Shown here piece by piece: positions 6,763 to 14,143 of a stretch of 16,590 bases of DNA; position 1 is the stretch's first letter, and each line of letters opens with the position of its first letter. The notes beneath the pieces were generated by a model. The model searched no databases, was not told where the DNA came from, and worked only from the letters and a program-made list of their open reading frames with translations. The position numbers and the translations under genes are program-made. Source of the stretch: an uncultured Chitinophagaceae bacterium (GTDB taxonomy: Bacteria > Bacteroidota > Bacteroidia > Chitinophagales > Chitinophagaceae); assembly GCA_946885335.1 (NCBI GenBank), contig CAMPGG010000043.1, positions 1 to 16,590 on the forward strand. The letters are read 5' to 3'.

Positions 6763-7417
6763 GTTTGGTGTAATTTATTTCAGTTAAAACATTTTCAATT
6801 CTTTGCCTGAGGTCATCGTATGTTGTATAGCCCCTGGCGAGCAGGTAAAATTTTGTATCACTAACCTGCATCAATACACAAGGAAAACCAGTCACCTGTA
6901 ACTGCTTTACCAGTGCAAATTCATAGTTGGCCTTTTCGGTATATTCATCCTGTTTAAGTTTATGAAAAAATGATTCTTCCTCCAGGTTAAAAATGGGTAA
7001 TAAATGGCGATAGGCTTCAGGATCTGACAGGTCACGACCTTCTACAAACAATCCCTTTTGCAAAGCGGCAGCAAATGCCACTGCTTTTTCGGGATAGGAT
7101 TCTTTCAAAATACACATCGCTTTTGCCGGGGTCAGTGATTCGGGGAACCAGTCGCTTTCTTCAGGATTATTAATATGCCACAAATAATATTCCCCAAATT
7201 TAACTTTCGCCAATTCTTCAATCTGGTTATATGCATTCCTGATATAGGATGCGGTAGCCTTTATCGGTTGTTTATTTTCAACCGGGATCATGCCTCCTGA
7301 TAATACATCAAAAAAAATATCTGATTGATATTCTTCGCTGATTTTATTGATCACTCCACTAAATCCGAAGCACCAACCGCACCAGGCATCATAACAATAA
7401 TAAATTGTTGGTCTCAT
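6728..7417 (-). CDS. DsbA-like thiol-disulfide protein (COG3531 type)
   Basis: A protein of 229 residues from the ATG at 7417 (an in-frame TTG at 7438 would add seven residues with no homology value). It starts directly in the first thioredoxin strand, 'RPTIYYCYDAWCGWCFGF', with the redox pair CGWC (Cys13 and Cys16) and an extra Cys8. The cis-proline loop is 'VTGFPCVLM' (Pro179), and a helical insertion lies between as in DsbA. This matches the predicted disulfide isomerase/oxidoreductase group COG3531, near 2-hydroxychromene-2-carboxylate isomerases, but with a real CxxC. There is no signal peptide, so unlike DsbA it should act in the cytoplasm. It is divergent from the GNAT-nitrilase gene (121 bases between starts), and its last codons overlap pfkB by 35 bases. 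Confidence 0.85.
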   Translation of the reverse strand: MRPTIYYCYDAWCGWCFGFSGVINKISEEYQSDIFFDVLSGGMIPVENKQPIKATASYIRNAYNQIEELAKVKFGEYYLWHINNPEESDWFPESLTPAKAMCILKESYPEKAVAFAAALQKGLFVEGRDLSDPEAYRHLLPIFNLEEESFFHKLKQDEYTEKANYEFALVKQLQVTGFPCVLMQVSDTKFYLLARGYTTYDDLRQRIENVLTEINYTKHDLNDNIKSNH

Positions 7418-7538
7418 TTTTACATACTTAGTTATCAAAGGTCCTGAACCAATTTTAGCTTAGCAATTAAAATATTTTATATTTATCGATTTACTCACTT
7501 TCACCCAAAATTGTTATATTATCAATAAAGAAAATAAA

Positions 7539-9107
7539 GTGGAAATAGAAAATGCAACCATCGTGGTAAGAAATCTTACCATGCTGGATTACAAAGAATT
7601 AAAAGAAGCTATGGTAAAAGCCTATGCAAGCATGGGCGGTCAATACTGGAAGGAAGAATCACTGAGTAAATTGATCAGTGTATTTCCCGAAGGCCAGATA
7701 GCTGTTGTTGTAAATGATAAAGTGGTCGGTTGCGCATTATCGCTAAGAATTGATTATGATAAATTTGGCGACAAGCATACATATCGTCAAATAACAGGCA
7801 ATTATACTTTCGACACGTTTGACAGGAATGGAGATGTTTTATATGGCATTGAAGTGTTTATTGATCCAAAATCACGTGGTTTACGATTAGCCCGCCGTTT
7901 ATATGAAGCACGAAAAAATCTTTGCAGGCAATTAAATTTGAAAGCGATCATTGCAGGCGGTCGTATTCCCAGGTATCACCAGTATGCCGATAAAATGTCG
8001 CCAAAGGAATACATTGAAGGTGTGAAACGAAGAGAGATCCATGATCCCACACTAAGTTTTCAAATATCAAATGACTTCCAGGTTAAGCTTGTTTCGAAAA
8101 ATTATTTACCTGAGGATAATGAGTCGATGGGATATGCGACCATTCTTGTCTGGCATAATATCTATTATGAGCCGGATCAAAGCCTGTTGCATTCCCGTAA
8201 AAGCTATGTTCGCATCGGTTGCGTTCAATGGCAGGTAAGACCTTATGCAAAAATGGAAGACCTGATGGAAAGTGTTGAATATTTTGTTGATGCCGTGAGT
8301 GATTATGAATCTGATTTTATTTTGTTCCCGGAATTGTTCAACACACCATTGATGGGATCCTTCAATCATTTACCTGCCGTGCAAGCCATCAGGGAATTAG
8401 CGAAGTTTACACCCGATTTAGTGGAAGCATTCAGCAAGCTGGCCATCTCTTATAATGTAAACATCATCGGGGGCAGCATGCCAATGATTGAAGACGATGA
8501 GCTCTATAACACATCTTATTTCTTTCACCGGAATGGCAAAATAGATTTCTCACACAAAATTCATATTACACCTTCCGAAGAATATGAATGGGCCATGAAA
8601 GGAGGAGATAAAGTTTCCATCATTGAAACAGATGTTGGTAAAATTGGTATACTGATTTGTTATGATGTAGAATTTCCTGAGTTGGGGCGCATATTAGCAG
8701 ACCAGGGAATGCAGATATTATTTGTTCCTTTTTTAACTGACACCCAAAATGCGTATAACCGTGTACGTTTCTGCGCACAGGCAAGGGCGGTAGAGAATGA
8801 ATGTTTTGTTGCCATTGCGGGCAATGTTGGCAACCTGCCTAAAATTGCCAATATGGATCTGCAGTTTGCGCAGGCAGCTGTTTTAACACCTTCTGATTTT
8901 CAATTCCCTGTAAATGGCATTAAAGCAGAGGCCACACCAAACACCGAAATGATCATCATTTCTGATGTAGATCTTTCTTTATTGGTTGAATTGCATAATT
9001 ATGGAAGTGTGCAAAATTTAAAAGACCGGAGAAAGGATCTTTATGAAGTGAAATTGAAACCAGCTGTAAAAAAACCCGGTACCGAAGCTCAGAACAATGG
9101 AATATAA
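7539..9107 (+). CDS. GNAT acetyltransferase-nitrilase fusion protein
   Basis: A 522-residue two-domain enzyme. Residues 8-205 form a GNAT domain: 'VRNLTMLDYKELKEAM', then 'GIEVFIDPKSRGLRLARRLYEARK' in segments from 103, where 'SRGLRLA' is the acetyl-CoA loop. Residues 223-500 form a carbon-nitrogen hydrolase domain with the complete triad Glu265 ('FPELFN'), Lys340 ('FSHKIHITP') and Cys374 ('ILICYDVEFPE'). The nitrilase half should cleave an amide; the GNAT half should transfer an acyl group to an amine. This domain order is a known fused family in several bacterial phyla, without an assigned substrate to my knowledge. The start is GTG at 7539: the first strand begins six codons later, and no nearby upstream in-frame ATG exists. 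The gene stands alone on the plus strand. Both active sites look intact. Confidence 0.92.
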   Translation: MEIENATIVVRNLTMLDYKELKEAMVKAYASMGGQYWKEESLSKLISVFPEGQIAVVVNDKVVGCALSLRIDYDKFGDKHTYRQITGNYTFDTFDRNGDVLYGIEVFIDPKSRGLRLARRLYEARKNLCRQLNLKAIIAGGRIPRYHQYADKMSPKEYIEGVKRREIHDPTLSFQISNDFQVKLVSKNYLPEDNESMGYATILVWHNIYYEPDQSLLHSRKSYVRIGCVQWQVRPYAKMEDLMESVEYFVDAVSDYESDFILFPELFNTPLMGSFNHLPAVQAIRELAKFTPDLVEAFSKLAISYNVNIIGGSMPMIEDDELYNTSYFFHRNGKIDFSHKIHITPSEEYEWAMKGGDKVSIIETDVGKIGILICYDVEFPELGRILADQGMQILFVPFLTDTQNAYNRVRFCAQARAVENECFVAIAGNVGNLPKIANMDLQFAQAAVLTPSDFQFPVNGIKAEATPNTEMIIISDVDLSLLVELHNYGSVQNLKDRRKDLYEVKLKPAVKKPGTEAQNNGI

Positions 9108-9112
9108 AACAA

Positions 9113-9155
9113 GGTAATGGTGTGTATTTATATTTATAATTTACACATCATTACC
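9113..9155 (-). terminator. Long hairpin between convergent genes, probable terminator of the polA operon
   Basis: GGTAATGGTGTGTA (9113-9126) pairs over 14 positions with TACACATCATTACC (9142-9155), with one G-T pairing. The AT-rich 15-base loop can pair further (TTAT with ATAA). On the minus strand the stem is followed by TTGTTTTATATT, a reasonable terminator tail for the GNAT gene ending at 9134. On the plus strand no T tract follows. One arm lies inside the last codons of the minus-strand gene. Confidence 0.6.
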
Positions 9156-9646
9156 CAACCTACGGGGCAACTTTTTCTCACCGGGAAATTTAATTCACCC
9201 ACAATATTAAATCCCAACTTTTTATAAAACTTTATGGCGTCTTCGTTTTTTTTATAAACATGAAGCCAAAGAGATTCTTTTTGTTTTGACCTGGCCAGTG
9301 TTTTTACTTTTTCCATTAATGCAGACGCGACGCCCTTTCCAATATATGCTGGCTTAATATACAAACGGGTAATCTCCATAGCATCTTCAATATGAGATGC
9401 CTGGGGGAGGTGTACCTTACCCAAATTAATGCAACCGATTATTTCTCCGTCATCATCGGTTGCAACAAAATGAATATTTTCTTTATTGGATAAATCGGCT
9501 TCAACCGCCTCTTTACTAAAAGTTTTATCTACATAATATAAAAGATCATCCGGTGTCATACCTTCTTTGTGTGCTACCTGGAACTGGCTGTGACATAAAA
9601 CGGCTATAGGACCTGCGTCCATGGTGGTGGCTTGGCGAACTTGCAT
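9134..9646 (-). CDS. GNAT family N-acetyltransferase
   Basis: A 170-residue single-domain GNAT enzyme, counting from the ATG at 9646; an in-frame TTG two codons earlier is less likely. It has the N-terminal 'VRQATTMDAGPIAVL' strand-helix, central strands 'IHFVATDDDGEIIGCINLG' (58-76), the acetyl-CoA segment 'ITRLYIKPAYIGKGVASALM' (92-111) with its pyrophosphate loop 'YIGKGVA', and the closing 'HVYKKNEDAIKFYKKLGF' (129-146). The acceptor amine is unknown. It is the last of four closely spaced minus-strand genes (polA, DUF1801/YdeI, SMUG2, GNAT), starting 12 bases after the SMUG2 stop. A long hairpin follows it. Its place in a repair-related transcript does not by itself show a role in repair. 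Confidence 0.9.
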   Translation of the reverse strand: MQVRQATTMDAGPIAVLCHSQFQVAHKEGMTPDDLLYYVDKTFSKEAVEADLSNKENIHFVATDDDGEIIGCINLGKVHLPQASHIEDAMEITRLYIKPAYIGKGVASALMEKVKTLARSKQKESLWLHVYKKNEDAIKFYKKLGFNIVGELNFPVRKSCPVGWVMMCKL

Positions 9647-9658
9647 ATGCAAAAATAG

Positions 9659-10327
9659 TCAATGGTGAAATTGCGTGATATAATGTTTTATATACTCATC
9701 CTTTTTTTTCAACCGGTACTGCATAATAAATCGGGGATGAGCTAAGGGAATGATTTCTTTAAACCATTTCATTTCTTTATTCAGTGTTTGCAGGTATTTG
9801 TAATTCTTTCCTTCGCCTAAGCAATAAGCACGATCGGTTCGCATGCCAAAAGATATCTGTTCTTCCATACAGGAAATGATGAAAGGTTTAATGTCTTGTT
9901 GCAGTACTTTATCATCATAATAATTCAGGTTTTTATTATGAAGCGTAAAACCCAGCGGGCTGATTGCCGTTATATACATTTGTTTATAAAAGGCCTGCAC
10001 ACCACCAAATGCCTTTATCATTTCATAAATAAAAACTGAAGACAATTCCTGTTTTTGGGGCCAGTTGTTTTCAATACCGCAATCTCTTTGCAGGCGAATA
10101 GGATCGGTAAAAGGAATCCCGGTAATGCCACCGCCAAATCTTCCGGGGTTAATACCAATGATCATTTGCCGCGGCTGCTTGTCATCATAAAATTTCTGGT
10201 AAAATCGTGTGCAAACATCCTTCACTTCAGGATCCTTAAAAGGATGCATCACTTTAATATCGTGTGGTAATGTATGATCAAAAGAAAGATTGAAAAGAAA
10301 AGAAATAATTTGTTCAGCAAAAGTCAT
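9659..10327 (-). CDS. SMUG2-type uracil-DNA glycosylase
   Basis: A 222-residue member of the uracil-DNA glycosylase superfamily, SMUG2 (DUF4918) subgroup. Motif A is 'GINPGRFGGGITGIPFTDP' (58-76), matching the SMUG-type GMNPG...TGVPF pattern, with Asn60 where the catalytic Asn sits in SMUG1. Motif B is 'HPRFIMQYR' (197-205), with the catalytic-site His197 and Pro198. Such enzymes remove uracil, and sometimes other deaminated or damaged bases, from DNA, starting base excision repair; a Pedobacter SMUG2 has been characterised as a uracil-DNA glycosylase. The gene lies 12 bases after the DUF1801/YdeI gene and is in the same run as polA, whose product could fill the resulting gap. Full length, no odd residues. 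Confidence 0.9.
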   Translation of the reverse strand: MTFAEQIISFLFNLSFDHTLPHDIKVMHPFKDPEVKDVCTRFYQKFYDDKQPRQMIIGINPGRFGGGITGIPFTDPIRLQRDCGIENNWPQKQELSSVFIYEMIKAFGGVQAFYKQMYITAISPLGFTLHNKNLNYYDDKVLQQDIKPFIISCMEEQISFGMRTDRAYCLGEGKNYKYLQTLNKEMKWFKEIIPLAHPRFIMQYRLKKKDEYIKHYITQFHH

Positions 10328-10339
10328 ATTGTGATTTAA

Positions 10340-10951
10340 TTATTTTACATACTTCCAGTTCCTGCCTTTTCCTTCGGCTATCCATTCAATCGCCTGCTGC
10401 ATTCGTTTGTCGCGGGTCTCTTCTCTTTTTGCATCAACAATCCATTCCACATATTCCTTTTTATGGCTGTTGCTGAATTTTTCCCAATTACTCCATGCAT
10501 TTTTATTTTTCCTGATCTCTTTTAAAAAATAACCAGGTGTTTCAATGGGAGAAGCTTTGCCCGGTTTAGTTCGTGGTACCTTAATGCCTTCATCATTCAA
10601 CTTCATAGCTTCTTTAATATGAGCCATGATTATTTTATCGGCAGGTAAATCTTCCAGGCTGGTGATCTTACCATAATGACCCATGGCATTTTCCATTTCC
10701 GCATTTTCTTTAAGCCATTGATCTTTCATCAGCGATCCTTTCCAAAAACCAAAAGCACAGTGCTTTTTAAACGAAGCAAAATGGCAAAGCATTTCGTTTT
10801 TATATTCAAAGTTTGGGAAACCCCATTTTATTTTTTCATCCGCGGCCGGACATGCTTTGTGAACCAATGATCGCAGATGATTCAAAATAGGTTTTGCAAA
10901 ATCTGCGGACTTCTCAATGTAAGCGTCAAATGCTGGATTTTTACCTGGCAT
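10340..10951 (-). CDS. DUF1801/YdeI (OmpD-associated) family protein
   Basis: A 203-residue protein with two parts. The N-terminal half (about 10-115) is a DUF1801 domain, seen in 'LRSLVHKACPAADEKIKWGFPNF' and 'KKHCAFGFWKG'. The C-terminal part (about 138-198) is the YdeI/OmpD-associated motif: 'TPGYFLKEIRKNKNAWSNW', 'SHKKEYVEWIVDAKREETR' and 'RMQQAIEWIAEGKGRNWK'. The domains have no proven activity; the name reflects a link to bacteriocin resistance in enteric bacteria that should not be carried over. The basic, aromatic C-terminus looks suited to binding a partner or nucleic acid, but that is a guess. It starts 10 bases after the polA stop and is followed after 12 bases by the SMUG2 gene, so all are probably one transcript. 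Confidence 0.88.
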   Translation of the reverse strand: MPGKNPAFDAYIEKSADFAKPILNHLRSLVHKACPAADEKIKWGFPNFEYKNEMLCHFASFKKHCAFGFWKGSLMKDQWLKENAEMENAMGHYGKITSLEDLPADKIIMAHIKEAMKLNDEGIKVPRTKPGKASPIETPGYFLKEIRKNKNAWSNWEKFSNSHKKEYVEWIVDAKREETRDKRMQQAIEWIAEGKGRNWKYVK

Positions 10952-10961
10952 ACTTTATCTT

Positions 10962-13784
10962 TTAATGTGCTTGCAACCAATTTAAACCAGTTCCTACTTC
11001 TGCATCGGTAGGCACGCCATTCGGTAGCGGTAAAGCGGTTTGCATGCATTCAAGAATGATGGGTTTAATCAATTCCACTTCATCTTTATGCGCATCGAAA
11101 ACCAATTCATCATGTACCTGTAAAATCATTTTTGATTTTAAGTTATGCTTGCCAAATTCTTCATGCACCCGTATCATGGCCAGTTTAATCATATCTGCAG
11201 CCGTTCCCTGTATAGGTGAATTAATGGCGTTCCGCTCAGCAAAACCACGCACTGTAAAGTTGCCGGAGTTAATATCCTTCAGCCATCTTTTACGACCCAT
11301 CAGCGTTTGTACATAACCGTTTTCCCTGGCAAATTTGATCGTGTCATCCATGTATGCCTGTATGTTGGGAAATTGTTTTTTATAATTTTCGATGATCTCC
11401 TTTGCTTCGCCACGGGATACATTCAGATTCTCCGCCAAACCAAATGCGCCTTGCCCGTAAATGATACCAAAGTTTACACTCTTGGCTTTGTAGCGCATTT
11501 CTTTGGTTACTTCATCTTCAGCCACGCTAAAAACTTTTGCAGCAGTGGATGTGTGAATGTCTTTGCCGGAAGTAAATGCCTCGCACATGTTGGGATCGCC
11601 ACTTATTGCCGCAACTATGCGCAATTCAATCTGCGAATAATCCGCACTGACCAGCACATATTCTTCATTCCGGGGAATAAATGCCTTTCGAATTTCCCTG
11701 CCCTTTTCTGTGCGAATAGGAATATTTTGCAGGTTTGGATTATTGCTGCTTAGCCTCCCGGTAACAGCGATCGTTTGTCCATAACAGGTATGTACACGGC
11801 CTGTTTTTGCATTGATCAATTTTGGCAAAGAATCAACATAGGTTGATTTCAGTTTGGTCAGCTCCCGGAAAGCAAGAATGTCATCAACAATTTTATTGCT
11901 GTTGGCTAATTTGAGCAAAACATCTTCACCTGTTGCATATTGACCGCCCTTGGTTTTTTTTGCTTTAGGATCCAGTTGCAGTTTTTCGAACAAAACTTCT
12001 CCCAATTGTTTGGGTGATGCCAGGTTGAAACGTACCCCCGCTTGCTCATATACACTTTTCTCTCTTATCAATGCTTCCTTTTCCAGTTCTTTGGAATATT
12101 CATTTAAGAATTCCATATCCACCTTTACACCCTGGAATTCCATATCGGTCAAAACTTTTACCAATGGCGTTTCAACTTCATCGAAAACTTTCTTTACCTG
12201 CTTCTTTTCCAATAATGGTTGAAAACTGTTTTTCAATTGCAGCGTAATGTCTGCATCTTCCACAGCATATTCTTTAATCAGGTCCAATTTCACATCCCGC
12301 ATGGTGCCCTGGCCTTTTCCTTTTTTGCCAATCAATTCTTCAATGTGAATGGGTTCATATCCCAGGAACTGCGCACTTAAAAGATCCATGTTCCTGCGGC
12401 CTTCCGGTTCTATAACATAATGGGCCACCATGGTATCAAAAACTTCTCCTTTAAATTCTATCCCATACCATTTCAACACAAGCAAGTCGTATTTTATGTT
12501 TTGGCCAATCCACACTTTGCTGTCATCATCAAATATGGGCTTAAACATTTCCACGATACGGGTTGCATCTGTTTTATCGGGAGGGCATGGCACGTAATAT
12601 CCTTCGCCGGGTGTTACACAAAAACTTAAACCTACCAGTTCACAATTATTCGCATCAATACCGGTGGTTTCGGTGTCAAAAGAAATTTCTTTAACCGGTT
12701 TTAGTTTTTCAACCAATTCCCTGGTCGCTTCTTCACCTTCAATAACCAAATAATTATGTGGAGTGTTATGAATGTTTTTGCCTGCAGGTAATCCTGAAAC
12801 AGGTGTTTCTTCTTCTAATTCTTCTTTTGGTTTAACCGTGATCTGGGTGCCTGTAACATTTCCAAATAAATCCGTTTGTACACCTTCGGGAGCCGTGCTG
12901 AAAATATTGAACTGATCGCCCAGGATTCTTTTGCCCAGGGTTTTAAATTCCAATTCTGTAAAAACTTCTTTTAAAACATCAACATTATATTCTTTGATGC
13001 GAAAATCTTCTTCATGAAATTCACAAGGAACATCGACAATGATCGTAGCCAGTTTTTTACTTAATACAGCAAGCTCTTTTCCGGCCATCACTTTTTGCCC
13101 TAATGCGCCCTTAATATTTGCGGCATTTTCAAGAACGTTTTCAAGCGTATCATATTCAGCCAATAATTTCGCTGCCGTTTTTTCTCCCACGCCGGGAATG
13201 CCCGGAATGTTATCAACGGCATCACCCATCAAACCTAAAATATCAATAACCTGCGAAACGGATTTAATATTCCATTTCTCACACACTTCTTTGGGACCTA
13301 AAATTTCGAATGTGCCTCCCTGGTAGCCGGGTTTATAAATTTTGATATGATCAGATACCAATTGGCCATAATCTTTATCCGGTGTAACCATAAAAACTTC
13401 GTAACCCGCTTTCTCTGCTTGTTGTGCCAGTCCGCCAATCAGGTCATCGGCTTCGTAACCATCACATTCAACTACAGGAATATTAAAACCCTGGATGATC
13501 TTTTTTATATCGGGTAAAGAAATGAGGAGATCTTCCGGTGCTTCCTGCCGGTTGGCTTTATAATCTACAAAATCGGTATGCCGTTCAGTGGGTGCAAAAG
13601 AATCGAAGGCAACCGCAATATGTGTGGGCTTTTCTTTATTTATCAGGTCAACCAGCGTACTGGTAAAACCAAACTGTGCATTGGTATTTTTGCCTTTGGA
13701 AGTTAACCTGGGGCTGCGGATCAAAGCATAATAAGCCCGGTAAATAAGGGCCATGGCATCCAGCAGGAATAATTTTTTGCTCAT
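10962..13784 (-). CDS. polA: DNA polymerase I
   Basis: A full-length, 940-residue three-domain polymerase that fills gaps in excision repair and removes Okazaki primers. Residues 1-290 are the 5' nuclease, with its metal aspartates in 'FLLDAMALIYRAYYA', 'GYEADDLIG' (113/114), 'PDKDYGQLV' and 'GDAVDNIPGIPGVGEKTA'. Residues 340-530 are the proofreading exonuclease with all motifs intact: 'FDTETTG' (Asp370, Glu372), 'NIKYD' (Asp433) and 'YAVEDAD' (Tyr506, Asp510). Residues 540-940 are the polymerase: motif A 'SADYSQIELRI' (Asp715, Glu720), motif B 'RYKAKSVNFGIIYG' with Phe772 at the sugar-selecting site, and motif C 'QVHDELVF' (Asp892, Glu893). Many bacterial PolI enzymes have lost proofreading; this one should retain it. 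It heads a four-gene run. Confidence 0.98.
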   Translation of the reverse strand: MSKKLFLLDAMALIYRAYYALIRSPRLTSKGKNTNAQFGFTSTLVDLINKEKPTHIAVAFDSFAPTERHTDFVDYKANRQEAPEDLLISLPDIKKIIQGFNIPVVECDGYEADDLIGGLAQQAEKAGYEVFMVTPDKDYGQLVSDHIKIYKPGYQGGTFEILGPKEVCEKWNIKSVSQVIDILGLMGDAVDNIPGIPGVGEKTAAKLLAEYDTLENVLENAANIKGALGQKVMAGKELAVLSKKLATIIVDVPCEFHEEDFRIKEYNVDVLKEVFTELEFKTLGKRILGDQFNIFSTAPEGVQTDLFGNVTGTQITVKPKEELEEETPVSGLPAGKNIHNTPHNYLVIEGEEATRELVEKLKPVKEISFDTETTGIDANNCELVGLSFCVTPGEGYYVPCPPDKTDATRIVEMFKPIFDDDSKVWIGQNIKYDLLVLKWYGIEFKGEVFDTMVAHYVIEPEGRRNMDLLSAQFLGYEPIHIEELIGKKGKGQGTMRDVKLDLIKEYAVEDADITLQLKNSFQPLLEKKQVKKVFDEVETPLVKVLTDMEFQGVKVDMEFLNEYSKELEKEALIREKSVYEQAGVRFNLASPKQLGEVLFEKLQLDPKAKKTKGGQYATGEDVLLKLANSNKIVDDILAFRELTKLKSTYVDSLPKLINAKTGRVHTCYGQTIAVTGRLSSNNPNLQNIPIRTEKGREIRKAFIPRNEEYVLVSADYSQIELRIVAAISGDPNMCEAFTSGKDIHTSTAAKVFSVAEDEVTKEMRYKAKSVNFGIIYGQGAFGLAENLNVSRGEAKEIIENYKKQFPNIQAYMDDTIKFARENGYVQTLMGRKRWLKDINSGNFTVRGFAERNAINSPIQGTAADMIKLAMIRVHEEFGKHNLKSKMILQVHDELVFDAHKDEVELIKPIILECMQTALPLPNGVPTDAEVGTGLNWLQAH

Positions 13785-13788
13785 GCCG

Positions 13789-13820
13789 CTAAGTTAAGCT
13801 GCATACAGCCCTGCTCCAAA
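13789..13820 (-). promoter_or_regulatory. Possible polA promoter
   Basis: On the minus strand TTTTG is followed after 20 bases by TAACTTAG, a 7-of-8 match to the Bacteroidota -7 consensus TAnnTTTG with allowed spacing. It lies after a terminator and before polA, where a promoter is needed. The difficulty is position: the -7 element ends only four bases before the polA ATG (13784), so the message would be nearly leaderless. The polA start itself is firm because the 5' nuclease motif begins at once. Confidence 0.3.
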
Positions 13821-13852
13821 AGCCGTTTATTTTTTCATTGCATTTTTATAAT

Positions 13853-13880
13853 AAAAAACCTACCGGCTAGTCGCCGGCAA
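13853..13880 (-). terminator. Terminator between the small membrane protein gene and polA
   Basis: On the minus strand CCGGC and GCCGG (13873-13877 and 13863-13867) form a GC-rich 5-bp stem with a 5-base loop, extendable by weaker pairs. It is followed three bases later by a run of six T. It lies about 33 bases after the stop of the small open frame at 13910 and implies that polA is transcribed separately. Confidence 0.65.
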
Positions 13881-13909
13881 TCTCAGAAGGACCTGGAAAC
13901 AATTGTAAT

Positions 13910-14056
13910 TTATTTGGCAGAATGAACTAGAAAACCCGTACGATGCGTACTTGCATAATCAGTTATGCCTGAATCTTTATAAATAAAATTTAAATAAAGG
14001 GCTATTGCCAGGATTGCAAATGCCAGGATATTCAGAATTGAAAGACGCAATTTCAT
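13910..14056 (-). CDS. Possible 48-residue single-span membrane protein
   Basis: A short open frame in the gap between uvrB and polA. From the ATG at 14056 it gives 48 residues: a basic start (MKLRLS), a hydrophobic stretch 'ILNILAFAILAIALYLNFIY' (7-26) that should span the membrane once, and a polar tail ending 'HRTGFLVHSAK'. An earlier in-frame ATG at 14101 would add 15 residues but makes a less natural start. I do not recognise the family. It is supported by the plausible transmembrane topology and by the hairpin terminator directly downstream; it is weakened by its shortness and the lack of a clear promoter. Confidence 0.5.
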   Translation of the reverse strand: MKLRLSILNILAFAILAIALYLNFIYKDSGITDYASTHRTGFLVHSAK

Positions 14057-14143
14057 TGGATTTGGTTTTAGGATATACAAAGCCAAAAACATATAAAACA
14101 AAATATTATTGTATAGGGCTGTAAAAAAAATTGAAAATCCAAT

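Noticed and set aside
7418..7438. TTG start extending the DsbA-like protein by seven residues
   Set aside because: The ATG at 7417 begins directly before the first thioredoxin strand, and the extra residues match nothing typical of the family.
9647..9652. TTG start two codons before the ATG of the GNAT gene
   Set aside because: The ATG at 9646 gives the usual GNAT start just before the first strand.
11307..11753. A 148-codon open frame on the plus strand inside polA
   Set aside because: It lies wholly antisense to conserved polymerase motifs and its translation has no recognisable domain; it is a shadow of the real gene.
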